Below are positions 23,473 through 35,377 of a stretch of DNA of 64,000 nt, piece after piece. The stretch lies in the NCBI GenBank assembly GCA_030272155.1, contig CP126198.1, forward strand, positions 4,402,001-4,466,000, in the 5' to 3' direction. A program made the translations under genes and the position numbers. The notes beneath the pieces are model-generated. The model did no database searches. It worked only from the letters and a program-made list of their open reading frames with translations, and had not been told where the DNA came from. The stretch comes from Tetradesmus obliquus (Eukaryota > Chlorophyta > Chlorophyceae > Sphaeropleales > Scenedesmaceae). The stretch's first letter is position 1; each line of letters opens with the position of its first letter.

Positions 23473-23475
23473 GAA

Positions 23476-24175
23476 GTGCCGACTGGCAAGGCATGTGCGC
23501 TGTCTATGCGCTGACCTGCACCACTCTGGTGTTAACATGAAGTTTTCAGAGGTGGTGTGTTGTGTTTGCTTGATGCATGCAAGGCACCAAGCCAGGGGCT
23601 GCAGGGCTGCTTTTTGCCGCTCAAGGCCAATGTTGGTGTTCAGCCAGCTGGCGGTTTTGTCACTGTCATTGTCACTGTAATAGCCTGAAGCAGCTGCAAG
23701 AGCCTGGCTGTCGTGTGGGAACTACGTTTACTATAGTTTCTGATCTGCTGGTTTTAGGAGGTGCAAGGGCTCAAGCTTTCTCTGCAACAGACGTTGTACA
23801 AGCCTGTACTTAACAAGACCGTGCCTGGGTGTGACGTCTCAACCGATGCAAACACAGTTGATGGCGCAATAGTCTGTGTGCTGACTTACGACCGCATCGA
23901 AGCCTGTCACCTAGTTGTCGTTGCTGAGCAGTTCGATCACCTCGTCTTTGTCACCTGTATCCAAGGGAGTCACCAACCTCGTGCATGTGCCTTTCCAACG
24001 ATTATGCTGATGGTCTTAAACATTGATGCTTGAAGACACTGTTTGTTTTGGTTCAACGTAGCAGGGCCATGCGGCCTTCCTAGGGTAGCTGTGGCAGTGC
24101 TTCTGCTGCAGCTGTTCTGTTGGACTGCCCAGAGCAGCAGCTGGGCTGTGACAGCAGCAGCTCGGCTACGTCAGG
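23476..24175. promoter_or_regulatory. Upstream region of the golgin gene
   Basis: About 700 bp between the CACTA-like element and the golgin start codon. It must hold the golgin promoter and 5' untranslated region. An ORF at 23761-24033 has no family signature. Confidence 0.45.
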
Positions 24176-26820
24176 ATGAAGAAGCTACTAAGCAACATTG
24201 GCAACAGCACTGCACAGGCAGTGAACAATGCCGTGAAGCAGATAGACAGGACGTTGGACAAGACGCTCACGCCAGAGCAGCCCTACCACCAACAGCAGCA
24301 GCAACATGCAGCCCTACCTGCAGCCCACTCTCCAACACCTGAAAGCAAGCAGTACCTGCGGTAAGAACCAGCAAACACCTACTGTTCCGACTGCCACATG
24401 TTGGCATGCAATTTGCATGTCTGGCCAGGCAACACCCTGCCCTGTCAATTGCGCGAGGCAGCAATCACTGCTGCTCAACCACCTCCTCTTTTCCTGCAAG
24501 CAGGCATGTTGCTGCTCTCGCTGCACCGTGCTGTAACCATGAACCCCTGCTGCGCCTGCTGCTGCGCAGGCTGCCCCTGGACAGTGCCAAGAAGCTGCGC
24601 TGGTATGACAAGTCTGATGTTGCCTCACTCACGCGCCAACACGTGCGGGAGAAGCATCTGCTGCTGGACACCATCACAGCACTCAAAAAGGTGGGTCAGC
24701 ATAACACACACATTCACACACCAATCACACAGGCACGCATGAGTTCCTGCAAGCTGCCTTGTACAGCTGCCTGCACAATTCAAGCAGTTGCAGACATTAT
24801 CAGGGGTCTGTTTCTGGCTCCATCTCTTGATGCCTACTTGGATACGCTATGCGCAAGGCCAAGTGGTTATCTATTGCTACATCAACTAGGGAGCTTACAT
24901 GCCATAGCCTGGGTTGGTGTTCTATCTCGCGCCTCCTGCAAGCATCCAAGGCTTGCTGCACTTTTCCCTCCTCTCTCTTTACACTGCCGCAGGTGATGAT
25001 CCGGGCAGGCTTCACAGATGCAGCGCAGAACGCAGAGGTCTGTGTTTGCATTCAGTATGGCGATTGTAAGTATCCAAGGCATGCTGCACTTCTCCATCTG
25101 CCGCAGGTGATGATCCGGGCAGGCTTCACAGATGCAGCGCTGGATGAGGAGGCACGGCAGCTGGTGGCAGCAGCAGAGGCGGTGCGCCTGGCAGACCACG
25201 GCACAGAGTCTGTGCTGCTGCTGGCAGTGCAGGCTGAGCTGGAGGAGGTCAGCGCATCACGGCAGCAGCTGCAAGATGAGCTGCAGCAGCTGCAGGAGAG
25301 GTGAGGGGGTGGGGCCGTTGGCGGGCTGTGCTGTTGTGGGTGGGGCCAGGTCGCTGCTGGCTGGAAGAGGTCAGCGCATCACGGCAGCAGCTGCAGGAGG
25401 GGGTGGGGCTGCAGCAGCTGCAGGAGGGGGTGGGGCTGTTGGCCGGCTGGGGACGCTGGTGCGCATGCATGCAGCAGCAACTGCCTTTGAGCAGGGTACG
25501 ACATCTGCAAAAGCATGCTTTGGTGGTGGGGTTGTTGACAAGCGTGGTTGCAACAGGTGGCGGCGGTGGTATCGGCAGCAACGCATGCACAATAACGATG
25601 TCCGTTGTGCTTGGCGCTGTGTTTCCTGCAGGATGCAAGAGCTAGAATCTCAGCCGGCCCCGTCTGTGCAGATTGCTGCAGCCGACAAGCAGCAGCAGCA
25701 GCTCTACTCCATCAGCAGCGAAGGCCTGGATGCCGCACAACAGCAGGAGCAGCTGCAGGAGCAGCAGGAGCAGCCGCATGCCAACGGCGTGGCTGGGCCT
25801 GCAGAAGACACAGCGGCAGGCAAGGCAGCGAGCCTGCTGCAGGAGCTGCAGGGCAGCTATGCAGCGCTGCAGGCTGCTGTCGCTGCAGCAGCAGATGCCT
25901 CCGCAGAGGTGAGGCAAGCGGCAGCAGGTGCACTGCACTGTGCAAGCAACAGCACCTGCCTTGTTCTGTGCTGTGATGTGATGTGATGTGTTGTGCCAAC
26001 AGGTTAGGCGCACACAGCAGCAGGCGTCTTACTAAAATGCATGTATGGTGCTGCTTGTGCATGTCTTCAGCTGTTTGGTACGTAACAGCTGTGCAGGCGC
26101 GCACACAGTCTGCACCAGCTCCCTGGCATGCCTCAACGACTGGTTCAACTGCTGGTTTGTGTCATGATCGTCTGCAGGTGCGAGTCCAGGAGCTGCAGAT
26201 CGCATCAGCACAGCAGCAGCAGCAGCAGCAGCAAGAGCAGCCGCCAAGCACAGCAGCAGCAGCACCCAGCACTCAGCAGCAGGACGCCAGCAGCTCGACA
26301 CCCTTACAGCAGCAGCAGCCAGCAGCAGCAGCAGCGGAGCCGGCAGCGCCGCCTGCTGATGTTGTGAAGCGCTACCGTGAGTTCACAATGCAGCTGGAGG
26401 AGCGCTGCAGGGCTGCGGAGCGCTCCGCCAGCCTGTCTGCTGCTCGGGTTGCTTCGCTGGAGGAGTCGCTTGCTGCTGCGCAGGCCTCGCTGGCGGCAGC
26501 GCAGCAGCGGGGCGCGCAGGCGGCAGCAGCGGCACGGCAGCAGGTGCGGGGCTGGGTTGCTGTGTGCTGTTGACAAAGAGGAAGGAGTTTGTGCGTGCAA
26601 GGTGTTGTGAGATCAACAGTGCAGCATTGTGTCACAGCGCATCTCGACACACAGGCAGCGCTAGGATGTCAGACAACAGGGCCTTACAGGTTGTGGTCTG
26701 GAAGATGAGTGTGCATGAGTGCATGCATCTGTAGCCTGCTCTGATGTGTATGGGTGTTGATCTGATTTGCTGAAAGCTCCATTGCCGCTCCTGCTGCTAT
26801 TGCTGCTGCTGCTGCTGCTG

Positions 26821-26851
<31 letters not shown>

Positions 26852-28036
26852 AGATAGCACAGCTCGAGGAGCGCCTGCGAGCAGCAGAGTCCGCCGCTGC
26901 TGCTGCGGCTGCCACGCCCAATGCAGCTGGAGGCGGCGGCGCAGCGGCAGTAGCGGCAGCGGCAGCAGCAGATGAGCAACTGGCTCAGCTACAGCAGCAG
27001 CTGGCAGCTAGTCGCACACAGGTGGGTCCTGTTGGTGCATCTGCAGCGCGTAAGCGTCTTGGCTTTCGCCCTGTGCTGTTGAAGAATGTGTATGCAGCAG
27101 CGCCCCGTTGTGAGGATACGAAGTAGCCTTTGAGCAGAAACGGGTACAGTACGCCGTTCTAATGCAGATGTAACTGCCACAGTCCGTGTTTACGCATCTT
27201 GTGTGTGCAGGTGGCGAGTTTAGAGCGGCAGCTGGCTGCCGCGGAGGGCCGCCAGGCGTCACAATTGGCACAGCTGCGCAGCGCTGAGGCGGCACTGGCT
27301 GCATGTGAAGCATTCATATAAATGCTCAATAAGTGCTTTTGCAATTTGTGTTTGCAGGTGGCAAGTTTAGAAAGGCGGCTGGCTGCTGCGGAGGGCCGCG
27401 AGGCGTCACTGATGGCGCAGCTGCGCAGCGCAGAGGCGGCACTGGCGGAGCGGGATGCAGCGCTGGCTGCTGCTGCTGCGCTGCGGGAGCAGCTGGGCGA
27501 GAGTGCTCGGGAGGCGGGGCAGCTGCAGCACTACAAGCAGGTAAGGGGCAGGCAGGTAGAGACTGGACATCCTAGCTACCCCCTGCTGTGAAAGTGTGCA
27601 CATCGTGCACTCTGGCATCCACCATGTCATGCTGCTCTCTCTCTTGTTACTCGCTTCATACCTGCCTTGTCCTGCACTTTTTTTGTCTGCAGCGTGTTGC
27701 TGAGCTTGAAGCGGGCAAGGCTGAGTTAGAGGCGCAGCTGGGCGGCCTGGCGTCACTCGTGGCGTCACTCGAGGCGCGGCTGCGGGAGGCGTCAGCGCAG
27801 AGCGCGGCGGCCAGCGCTGCTGCGGAGCTTGCGGCAGCAGCAGCAGCCAAGGCGCAGGCGGCTGTGGCTGAGCAGGTGCGGCAGGGGCACAGGGGAACGG
27901 GTGTGTACATGCCTTACAGTGCCTTGAATGAAAGCAGTAAGTGGCCAGCAATTGGCGCTGGCTGTACTAGCGGGAAGAGCAGCCCGCTGCCGCAGACTCT
28001 ACAGGAGACCAACTGGTAGCTCGTGACCTGCTGCTG

Positions 28037-28075
<39 letters not shown>

Positions 28076-30022
28076 GCCGCTTGCATTGGAATGCAGGTCG
28101 CTGCGCGGCTTGCTGCTGCTGGGCGCAACAGGGCGCTGTGGCCGCATGCAGCGCTGCATGAGGTGGAGCAGCTGGAGCAGCAGCTGGAGGCACTGCAGGT
28201 GACACTGCTGCTGCTGCTGCTGTTGCTACTGCTGCTGCTAGGCCAGACGCTGATGGTGGTAGTGGAAATGGGCATTAGATGCACTTGCCGTGTGTACTGT
28301 GTGGTGTGCAGCATGGTATGGGACAGCTGCTGCTGCATTGTGCCTGCATTGCATGCTGTGCAAAGTACCACACAGGAGCAACATCCAAAGGCTGCTGCAT
28401 GTCACTCAGCACCGTGTGTATGTTGATGTTTCTGCAGGCGCAAATGGGCAGTGTGACTGCTGACCTGGACAGCAGCGTGCGGCAGCTGCAGCAGGAGCAG
28501 CAGTCGCAGGCAGAGCTGCAGCACCGGCTGCAGGAGGCTGAGGCAGCACTGGTGCAGGTGAGCTGTGGGATCACAGGCTGCGCGCTGCTGCTGCTGCTGG
28601 TGGTGGTGGTGATCGGCAATGTTATTTTGTAGCCTGCAGTTGAGCGTATGACTGCTTGGGTGCGGCGGGCACTGGCGCAGGCGAGTTGTGGATGTGGCAG
28701 GGCGTATGCGCTGCATTGCAGCGCACTGCATGTGATCAAAAATGTCTGTGTTGATGCTGTTCCGGCCACAGTCTGCCCCAGCATGCGGCACCACCATATG
28801 CATGCATGTAGTGTGATGTGAACAATGCTGTTTGCTTGTCTGTATGCTGCATGGCAAGGCATGGGAAGGCAGTGTCCCCTTGCTGCTGGGTCACACACAG
28901 AGCCGTTGCTGCTGCTGCTGCTGCTGCAGGCAGAGCGTGAGGCCTCCCTGCGGGCAGCTGAGCTGCAGAGCTCCCTAGAATGCTGCCAGGCAGACGCAAG
29001 CAGCCTACGGGAGCAGCTGGAACAGCAGCAGCAGCAGCTACAACAGCAGCAGCAGCAACAGCAGGCGCTTGGGCGGCAAGGCAGTACGCCGGTGTCGAGG
29101 CGCGGCACAGGCAGCAGCCAGCAGCAGCTGCAGCTGCAGCAGCAGGGCAGCCCCTTTCTGCTCAGCAGCAGCGGCACTCAAGGCAGTACTGGCCTGGTTC
29201 ACATGTCCTCCACTGGATCTGTTGTAGCTGTGGGCAGTCCAAATGCGCGGGGGGGTGCTGCGCAGAAGTGGCAGGCGCAGAACAAGGTCGGGGGAGGCAG
29301 CCTCTATGGTGTGGCTGACTCAGCAGTGGAGGCGGCAGCACGCCTGCCGGTGGGCTCCTGCAGCCAGCGCGACGTGGTGAGTGCTGTGCTGCAATATTGT
29401 TGTATAGTGTGCTAGTTTGGGCAAGGGCAGCACTGCCTGTGTGCTTTGTTCGCGCGGCGGTGCCCTGTGTGTTTCTTGTGGGGAAGGTGTGGTGTTGTGG
29501 TGTGTATGCTGTGCAGCTGTTACTCTGCTCTGATTGCTTCATGGTTGAACAACATGTATTGCCGCAAGGTTAGTGTGGACTGCTGCTGAGCTCTGTTGAA
29601 GACCAACCTGCAGGCCACACACAAGTCTGTATTCCATGCCCTGCCGTTTGATTTTGATCCTGTTTGCAGGTGGGCGGCATGGACCTGGTGTATGTGAAGA
29701 ATGTGGTGCTCAAGTTTCTGGAATCTCTGTATTACCAAACGCCACCTTTTCAAACCCTGCTGCTTTGCCACCTGACCGTCAAATGCTATTGCAGGTGGGC
29801 GGCGTGGACCTGGTGTATGTGAAGAACGTGGTGCTCAAGTTCCTAGAAGCAGTCATGGCCGGCAAAGCAGCGGAGCGCGATGCACTGCTGCCAGCAGTGG
29901 CTGCGGTGCTGCAGGCCACGCCGGCTGAGTTTGGTGCGATGCGGCGCGTGGCGGCTGCCACTGCCCCACCCGGCACGCAGGTGCTGGGCGTGCTTGGCCG
30001 CCTGGCAAACCTGGCCAGCTAG
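24176..30022 (+). CDS. GRIP-domain golgin, coiled-coil Golgi tether, 879 aa
   Basis: Golgins with a C-terminal GRIP domain bind Arl1-GTP on trans-Golgi membranes and tether vesicles (family knowledge). Twelve exons: 24176-24360, 24504-24690, 25107-25300, 25632-25908, 26178-26543, 26854-27021, 27358-27540, 27693-27875, 28097-28198, 28438-28557, 28930-29376 and 29795-30022. All are phase-consistent with GT-AG introns. It starts MKKLLSNIGNSTAQAVNNAV. Exon 2 gives LRWYDKSDVASLTRQHVREK. From about residue 190 to 720 the protein is Ala/Gln/Glu-rich heptad sequence, for example VKRYREFTMQLEERCRAAER and RVAELEAGKAELEAQLGGL. The last exon is the GRIP domain: VDLVYVKNVVLKFLEAV, then AERDALLPAVAAVLQATPAEF. 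The Tyr in YVKNVVL is the conserved Arl1-contact position. Exons 3, 7 and 12 each have a truncated duplicate upstream, and the C-terminal block recurs three times after the stop. Confidence 0.92.
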
Positions 30023-30630
30023 CGGTTGCGCTGTATCAGAGTAACAAACATCTGCATGATGTGGCTAGCCGGTGGGCTGTTGTAGGGTGGCGTGATAGCA
30101 GTTGAGCGTGCTGGGCTAGCTGGCAAACCTGGCCAGCTAGCGCTTGTGCTGCAGGCCACCCCTGCTGAGTTTGGTGCGATGCGGCGTGAGGCTGGTGCCA
30201 CTGCCCCACCCGGCACGCAGGTGCTGGGCGTGCTTGGCCGCCTGGAAAATCTGGCAAGCTAGTGCTGAATGTAGCAGAGGGCCTGTTGACAAGCTGTTGG
30301 TGCGACGCGGCGCGTGGCGGCTGCCACTGTGCCACCTGGAACGCAGGTGCTGGGCGTGCTTCGCCCGCCTGGCAAACCTGGCCAGCTAGCAAATGCGCTG
30401 TTTTAGATTTAAAAATACATATGCATGATGTAGCTGGTGGGCTGTTGTGGGCTGGCGTGATAGCAGTTGAGCGTGCTGGGCTAGCTGGCAAGCCCTATTG
30501 GCCAGCGCTTGTGCTGCAGGCCGCGCCGGCTGAGTTTGGTGCGATGCGGCGTGTGGCGGCTGCCACTGCACAACCTGGAACGCAGATGCTGGGCGTGCTT
30601 GGCCGCCTGGCAAACCTGGCCAGTTAGTGT
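24993..30630 (+). repeat. Partial exon duplications within and after the golgin gene
   Basis: The exon 3 5' end (VMIRAGFTDAA with acceptor) has a copy at 24993-25040. The exon 3 3' end (EEVSASRQQLQ) has copies at about 25366-25430. The exon 7 5' part (VASLERQLAAAEGR) has a copy at 27212-27321 that ends in a stop. The exon 12 5' part (VGGMDLVYVKNVVLKFLE) has a copy at 29670-29730. After the stop at 30022, the C-terminal block (PAEFGAMRR to GVLGRLANLAS) recurs at about 30150-30262, 30300-30390 and 30510-30627, together with its downstream flank (GGTGGGCTGTTGT). Confidence 0.9.
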
Positions 30631-31829
30631 TGTGTATGTAGCCGGTGGGCTGTTGTTCAGCTGTATCAGCCGCAGCTTCGCGCTTGGGCGGCTGGCAAAG
30701 TTAACAACCCAGAGCTGATGCTGAGGGTGTGGCTGGCCGGGTGTGGCTGTTCAATGACTGGGTCGGCTGCCAAACGCGACCAGCTTATACAGGCTAGAGA
30801 GTACAGCATGTGCTGTACGCAGTTGGTGAGCTGTTCGGCAGTTGCAAACTTTGCAGTGATAGAATCTGTCGCCTGCATAGTTGTTTATGTTGGCACGATC
30901 AAAGGCACGCATGCAGATGCACATGCCAGCCATGCACATGTGGTTGCAATGGCACTCGCGGAGTGGGTTGCTGCCAGCAGTGCAAGCAGCGGCTTACTGC
31001 TGCTGCTGGCAGATGTCCGACGGGCGTGGCATGCCAACTAGCGGCCGGTGGTTGCCATTATGTTGCATTGTGCCTTGTGCAAAGTCTTCTTCCTGCAACT
31101 CTTTACACACTTTGTGCCACAGCAGCAGCGCTGCCAGCGCAGTGCAGCAGTGCTGCAGTGCAGCAGCTGGTAGCTGTGCTGCTGAGTTTGATGCGGCAGC
31201 TTGCTGCACCTGGCATGCAAGCAGGCTACCATGTGAGCATGCGTTACGCTGCATTGTGCTTGTGATGTATGACCTGCATGCACGTTGCAACCCTTCTTCA
31301 TGCAAGCAGCCTGCCCGGCACCAGGCCAGCCAATGTGCACGCAGGCTCATACTATAGTACGGCAGCTGGTCAGGCGCGGGTGCAACCCGCTTTTGGCTGG
31401 TTCCATTAGCACATGGCTGCTGTGCAGTTGTACGGTGAGCATGTACACGGGCGCATTGGAGACGGCAACTTCATTGCCCATGTTTGTTTACGGCATGCAT
31501 GTGTACACATGTGTCATGTGGTAGACTAACTGAGCCGATCAAGTTGACCTGCACTTCTGCTGCAGCCATTTGCCATTGCCCTCCGAGTTATGTGCGTCGT
31601 GGGGCTGTCTAGGTTCCGTGTGCGGCAGCATAACATGCGCTCATCCCGAGGGTCACATACTTTCATACTTTCAACAACTGTGACACCATGCCACTGCTGA
31701 TGACCAGACTGCACACCATCTCGTCGTTGCACTTTTCAGCGCCTCGCCCTGTGTATAATCTTCCACCCCGCCCGTCACACTGCTGCACTCGCCACCCTCT
31801 CCACTCTGCAACTGCCAGCTCCGCACGGC
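30631..31829. other. Intergenic, no supported gene
   Basis: Short overlapping ORFs on both strands, none with a recognisable motif. The first part is flank of the repeated golgin tail; the last part abuts the decayed tyrosine recombinase. Confidence 0.5.
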
Positions 31830-32748
31830 TCAACGCTGCTTGCGCTGCATCTGCGCTGCTGCATGCATCAGCTCCACCGGCGCTGCGTACAGGTACAGCC
31901 GCACCACGTCTGACTTCCATCTGCCCATCATCTGTATCTTGCGCAGCGCAATCTTCTGGCGCGCCGCGTGTGTCGCCCCACCCCGCCTAAGGGAGTGTGC
32001 CGCATACTGATGTGCCTCCGCCACCCCAGCCTCGCCCAGGTCCTGCTTTAGCCTCGATCCCACAGTGAGCTTCTTCATGCCCACTCCACCCGCATACGCT
32101 GTGAACACCTTCCCATCCGCACTGCCCCACTTGCGCAGCCGCTGCAGTGCCTTCAGCGGGCACATCTCCTTCTCCTCCTCGCAGGCTGCCACAAACACCC
32201 ACGCACCCTCCCCTGCCTGATCCGTCTTGGAATACGGCACATAAATCGCTACGCCCTTCTCTGCCTCCCCCCATTCTCGTACACATGCAGATCCCTCCAC
32301 TCGATCCCCACCAGCTCTGCCGACCTAAACATGCCCGCCCAGCCCACCAGGAACACTGCAGCATCCTGTCACCAATGAAGTCGCGCCTGCTGCGCAAGTG
32401 CTTTACCAGCACCCGCAGATCTGCCCTGCTCAGAGGCCGCTACTGGCTCACAGAGGTCACTGCATGCTTAGCTGCTACACGCATGGCCCTGCGGACCAGC
32501 ATATGACTCGCCAAGCTCTGCTGCTCTGCGCCAAACAGCCCTTCATCCGCTGCCCACCGTGAAATGGCTGCCACTCCCACTTCTATCGTGGACAGCTTGT
32601 AGTCATTCAACGCCCTGCCCACCACGAACCTCGCTAACACCTCGGCATCAGGAACCTCTGGCTTCCCGATCCTCACGCAGAACTTCCTGTACTGCCTCTC
32701 CTGCGAGTCGTAACTGCGACCTGTCGAGTCTGCCAGATCGAGGCGCAT
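31830..32748 (-). pseudogene. Decayed tyrosine recombinase (integrase-like)
   Basis: The frame starting at 32748 reads a core-binding (SAM-like) domain (GRSYDSQERQYRKFC, STIEVGVAAISRWA) and stops near 32440 after SVSQ. After at least one more frame change, the catalytic half resumes, with a last frame of 32300-31830. It has VAIYVPYSKTDQ, then HSLRRGGATHAARQ (His-x-x-Arg), GRWKSDVVRLYLY (Trp and the nucleophile-like Tyr). The in-frame stop plus frame shifts make it non-functional as read. It is distinct from the recombinase in the DIRS element at 48 kb (SLRRGGAS context). It could be a remnant of a DIRS-like or Crypton-like element; no RT lies beside it. Confidence 0.78.
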
Positions 32749-33409
32749 AAAGCTCCTGAAATCATCACGCAGTCAGCCTGTGTATCATCTTGGCGGTGTT
32801 CGATTTGCAACTGCTGTGCACACCTTTGGCCTGGGATAAGGCCTCTCAAATTGAGAATCGAAGCAACAGACAAGACTTTCGGTTGTGCAAAAGGCATGAT
32901 TACCGCCAGTTCAAATAGCGTTTCCATCATCAAGCCATGCAGCGCAGGGGCCACTGCACATGCAAACCCACTTTCATGCCAGCCGACATGCAACTGCCTC
33001 CACAAACCTTGATACAGGCGCAACACACATGCCCGGACCAAGTGAAAGAAACACACACCGCAACACAACTCAAAACATGGATGCCGCGCTGATGCGACAC
33101 TACTCACAGCGGCAGGCCAGGAGATGAATGCTGCTGCACCAACAGAATGCTGCTGCTGCCGCCGCTGCTCCTGTTGCATTGAACAGCTGGCTCAGGCAGC
33201 ACTTGCAACAGCGCAAATTGTGCATCTGTCAAGTGTCTCCCAGCTCGCACCAGCAGGCCAGCTAGACCCAACAAGCTGCCAGCCGAATCATGCAAGTAAA
33301 CCTAGATGCAGAAACATCCTCCTGCCTGATTTCGCACACTCAGCAGTCATCCGCTGAGGCCGTACTCTCATCACACATCCACCTTGTCACCTAACATCCT
33401 CGAACACCC
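32749..33409. other. Intergenic, no supported gene
   Basis: Flank between the recombinase remnant and the downstream end of the plastid membrane-protein gene. The minus ORF 32673-33179 has no recognisable motif. Confidence 0.5.
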
Positions 33410-33968
33410 TTACGCGCTGGTGCTGCTGCTGCTGCTGCCCGCAGCGCGCTTGTCGAGCAGGTACCCCGCAGCCGCCAGCCAGCCCGCCACGCTCAAAACC
33501 CTAGGCATGAACAGCGACAGCACGGGCGCATGCGACGCAGCCTCCAAGATCAGCCCACCAACGCCCACCACTGCAAGCACACTCGTGATCGGCAGCTTTG
33601 GCAGGCCATTCTCGCCGATCGTCCAGCCGGCGCCGCTGCTCGCGTCGTTCGAGAAGTCGACCGTCTTGATCGCAGTCGGGATGATCTGCGTGAACGGCAC
33701 CCGCACCGCAGCACGCGCATCGTTTGCCTTCTCTGCGTTGAGCACAGTGCCCTTGGGGGCCAGCGTGGAGGGGTCCACAGCAGGGGCTGACAGCACCAGC
33801 GTCATCATGTATGCCACTCCGGCGGCTGCGCCGGTGGGCTCTGCCAGCAGCTGCAGCAGGATGGACAGGCCGGGAATGCTGTGTGCGATTGCGTCGACAG
33901 CGATGGCGGCGGCCACGGGGGCGGCACCCTCGACGGTCTTGATGCGCTCGAGCTGCATTTCAAAATGT

Positions 33969-34006
<38 letters not shown>

Positions 34007-34103
34007 AGGCAAGGTGAGGGATTATTGATGGTTGGCTGAGGAGTGACGGGTGCGGCGCGTTCGACGGTCTTGATGCGCTCGAGCTGTGCGTGGGAAGATG
34101 GGA

Positions 34104-34139
<36 letters not shown>

Positions 34140-34368
34140 AGGGAAGGGAAGGTGAGTAATGGTGATGGTTGGCTGAGGAGTGACGGGTGCGGCGCCTTTG
34201 ACGGTCTTGATGCGCTCGAGCTGTGCGTGGGAAGATGGGATGGCAGCAGCAGCAGCAGCAGCAGCGAAGGGAAGGGAAGGTGAGTAATGGTGATGGTTGG
34301 CTGAGGAGTGACGGGTGCGGCGCCTTTGACGGTCTTGATGCGCTTGAGCTGTGAGTGGGAGGACGGGA

Positions 34369-34416
<48 letters not shown>

Positions 34417-34516
34417 TATGAACGAAGCTGAGTAATGGTGATGGTCGGCTGAATGCTGACAGGGGCGGCACCCTCGACGGTGTTGGTGCGCTCGAGCTGT
34501 GAGTGGGAGGACGGGA

Positions 34517-34554
<38 letters not shown>

Positions 34555-35377
34555 CGGCGCCGAGATGCAAGGAGCAGAGGGTTGAGAGGATCAATGTGAA
34601 CACATCAAGAGGCCACAGTGGGGGCAATCTGTTTGTGCAGGTGAAGTGTGTGTGCTGGTGCGGGTGGTTGCTGCATGGAGGAAAGGGGCTGTTGCGTGCA
34701 CCCTGTACAATCAACATGCACGTTCGTTTGCAGCCATCGGTGAATGTTTTGCAAGCAACCATACCATCACTGCGCAGGTCATATAACCAAATGCATGCAT
34801 GCACGGTCTCCTGCAGGGACTGCAGTACAATGCAACACAGCATCTGATGGTTGGCCATGTGGACATGCTGCTGTAGACATGCTGCTGTAGACATGCTGCT
34901 GTAGACATGCTGCTCTGCGCTGGCTGTAGTTTACTGGTGGTGACTGCTGTCTGATGCACTGCAGCACCACCGCAGAGGCAAGCAGGCAGACATAACATCA
35001 ACAGCATCTAGGCCAACTGCAACAATCACCACCCGCACTCGGCTGCTGGGTCAACTCCACGCATATGTTGCTCATCCTGTAGCTGCTGCTTTTGTGGGGC
35101 ATTGCTGGCCATCGAACAGGAATCAAACACCAAGGCTCCAGCCTGCTTGATCTCTCACCTCTGCATCAGTGTTCTCTGCTGTCACCAGCGTCACTGCTGT
35201 TGCCATGGCGCCGCAGGCTGTGCTGGCAATCAGGTTCACAAAGATGTTTGTGTCCATGGCTGCCTTTGTCACAACTGCATGCCTCCTGCTGCTGATGGCG
35301 CGCATGGGGGCCCGAGCTGACAGCTTAGCTGTGCTGCTCTTGAGGCAGCTGCCCCTGACGGTCTGCTGGCACAGCAT
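33410..35377 (-). CDS. Plastid-targeted membrane protein, 253 aa, unknown
   Basis: Two minus-strand exons, 35377-35159 and 33952-33410, both phase 0, separated by a 1206-bp GT-AG intron. Exon 1 starts MLCQQTVRGSCLKSSTAKLS and is Arg/Ser/Ala-rich, like a chloroplast transit peptide. Cleavage is likely near VVTKAAMDT, then a first hydrophobic segment (NLIASTACGAMATAVTLVTA). Exon 2 begins LERIKTVEGAAPVAAAIAVD. It has hydrophobic stretches around LSILLQLLAEPTGAAAGVAY, ITSVLAVVGVGGLI and PRVLSVAGWLAAAGYLL, with a conserved-looking lumen- or stroma-facing loop VPFTQIIPTAIKTVDFS. Localisation is inferred. I do not recognise the family. The intron carries a tandem array of the exon 2 5' end. Confidence 0.78.
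34020..34560 (-). repeat. Array of ~135-bp units copying an exon 5' end plus a CTG acceptor
   Basis: Four units, each containing the start of exon 2 (LERIKTVEGAAPV in varying frame), an acceptor-like junction, a (CAG)n/(CTG)n tract of 7 to 16 units and a GAAGGGAAGGTGAGTAATGG-like spacer. Copies of the exon start lie near 34060, 34200, 34330 and 34480. The real exon start at 33952 also has a CTG tract upstream (33971-34002). Confidence 0.9.

Noticed and set aside
27212-27321. Upstream copy of golgin exon 7 as an additional real exon
   Set aside because: The frame hits a stop (CEAFI-stop) before any usable donor; the copy at 27358 continues the coiled coil in phase.
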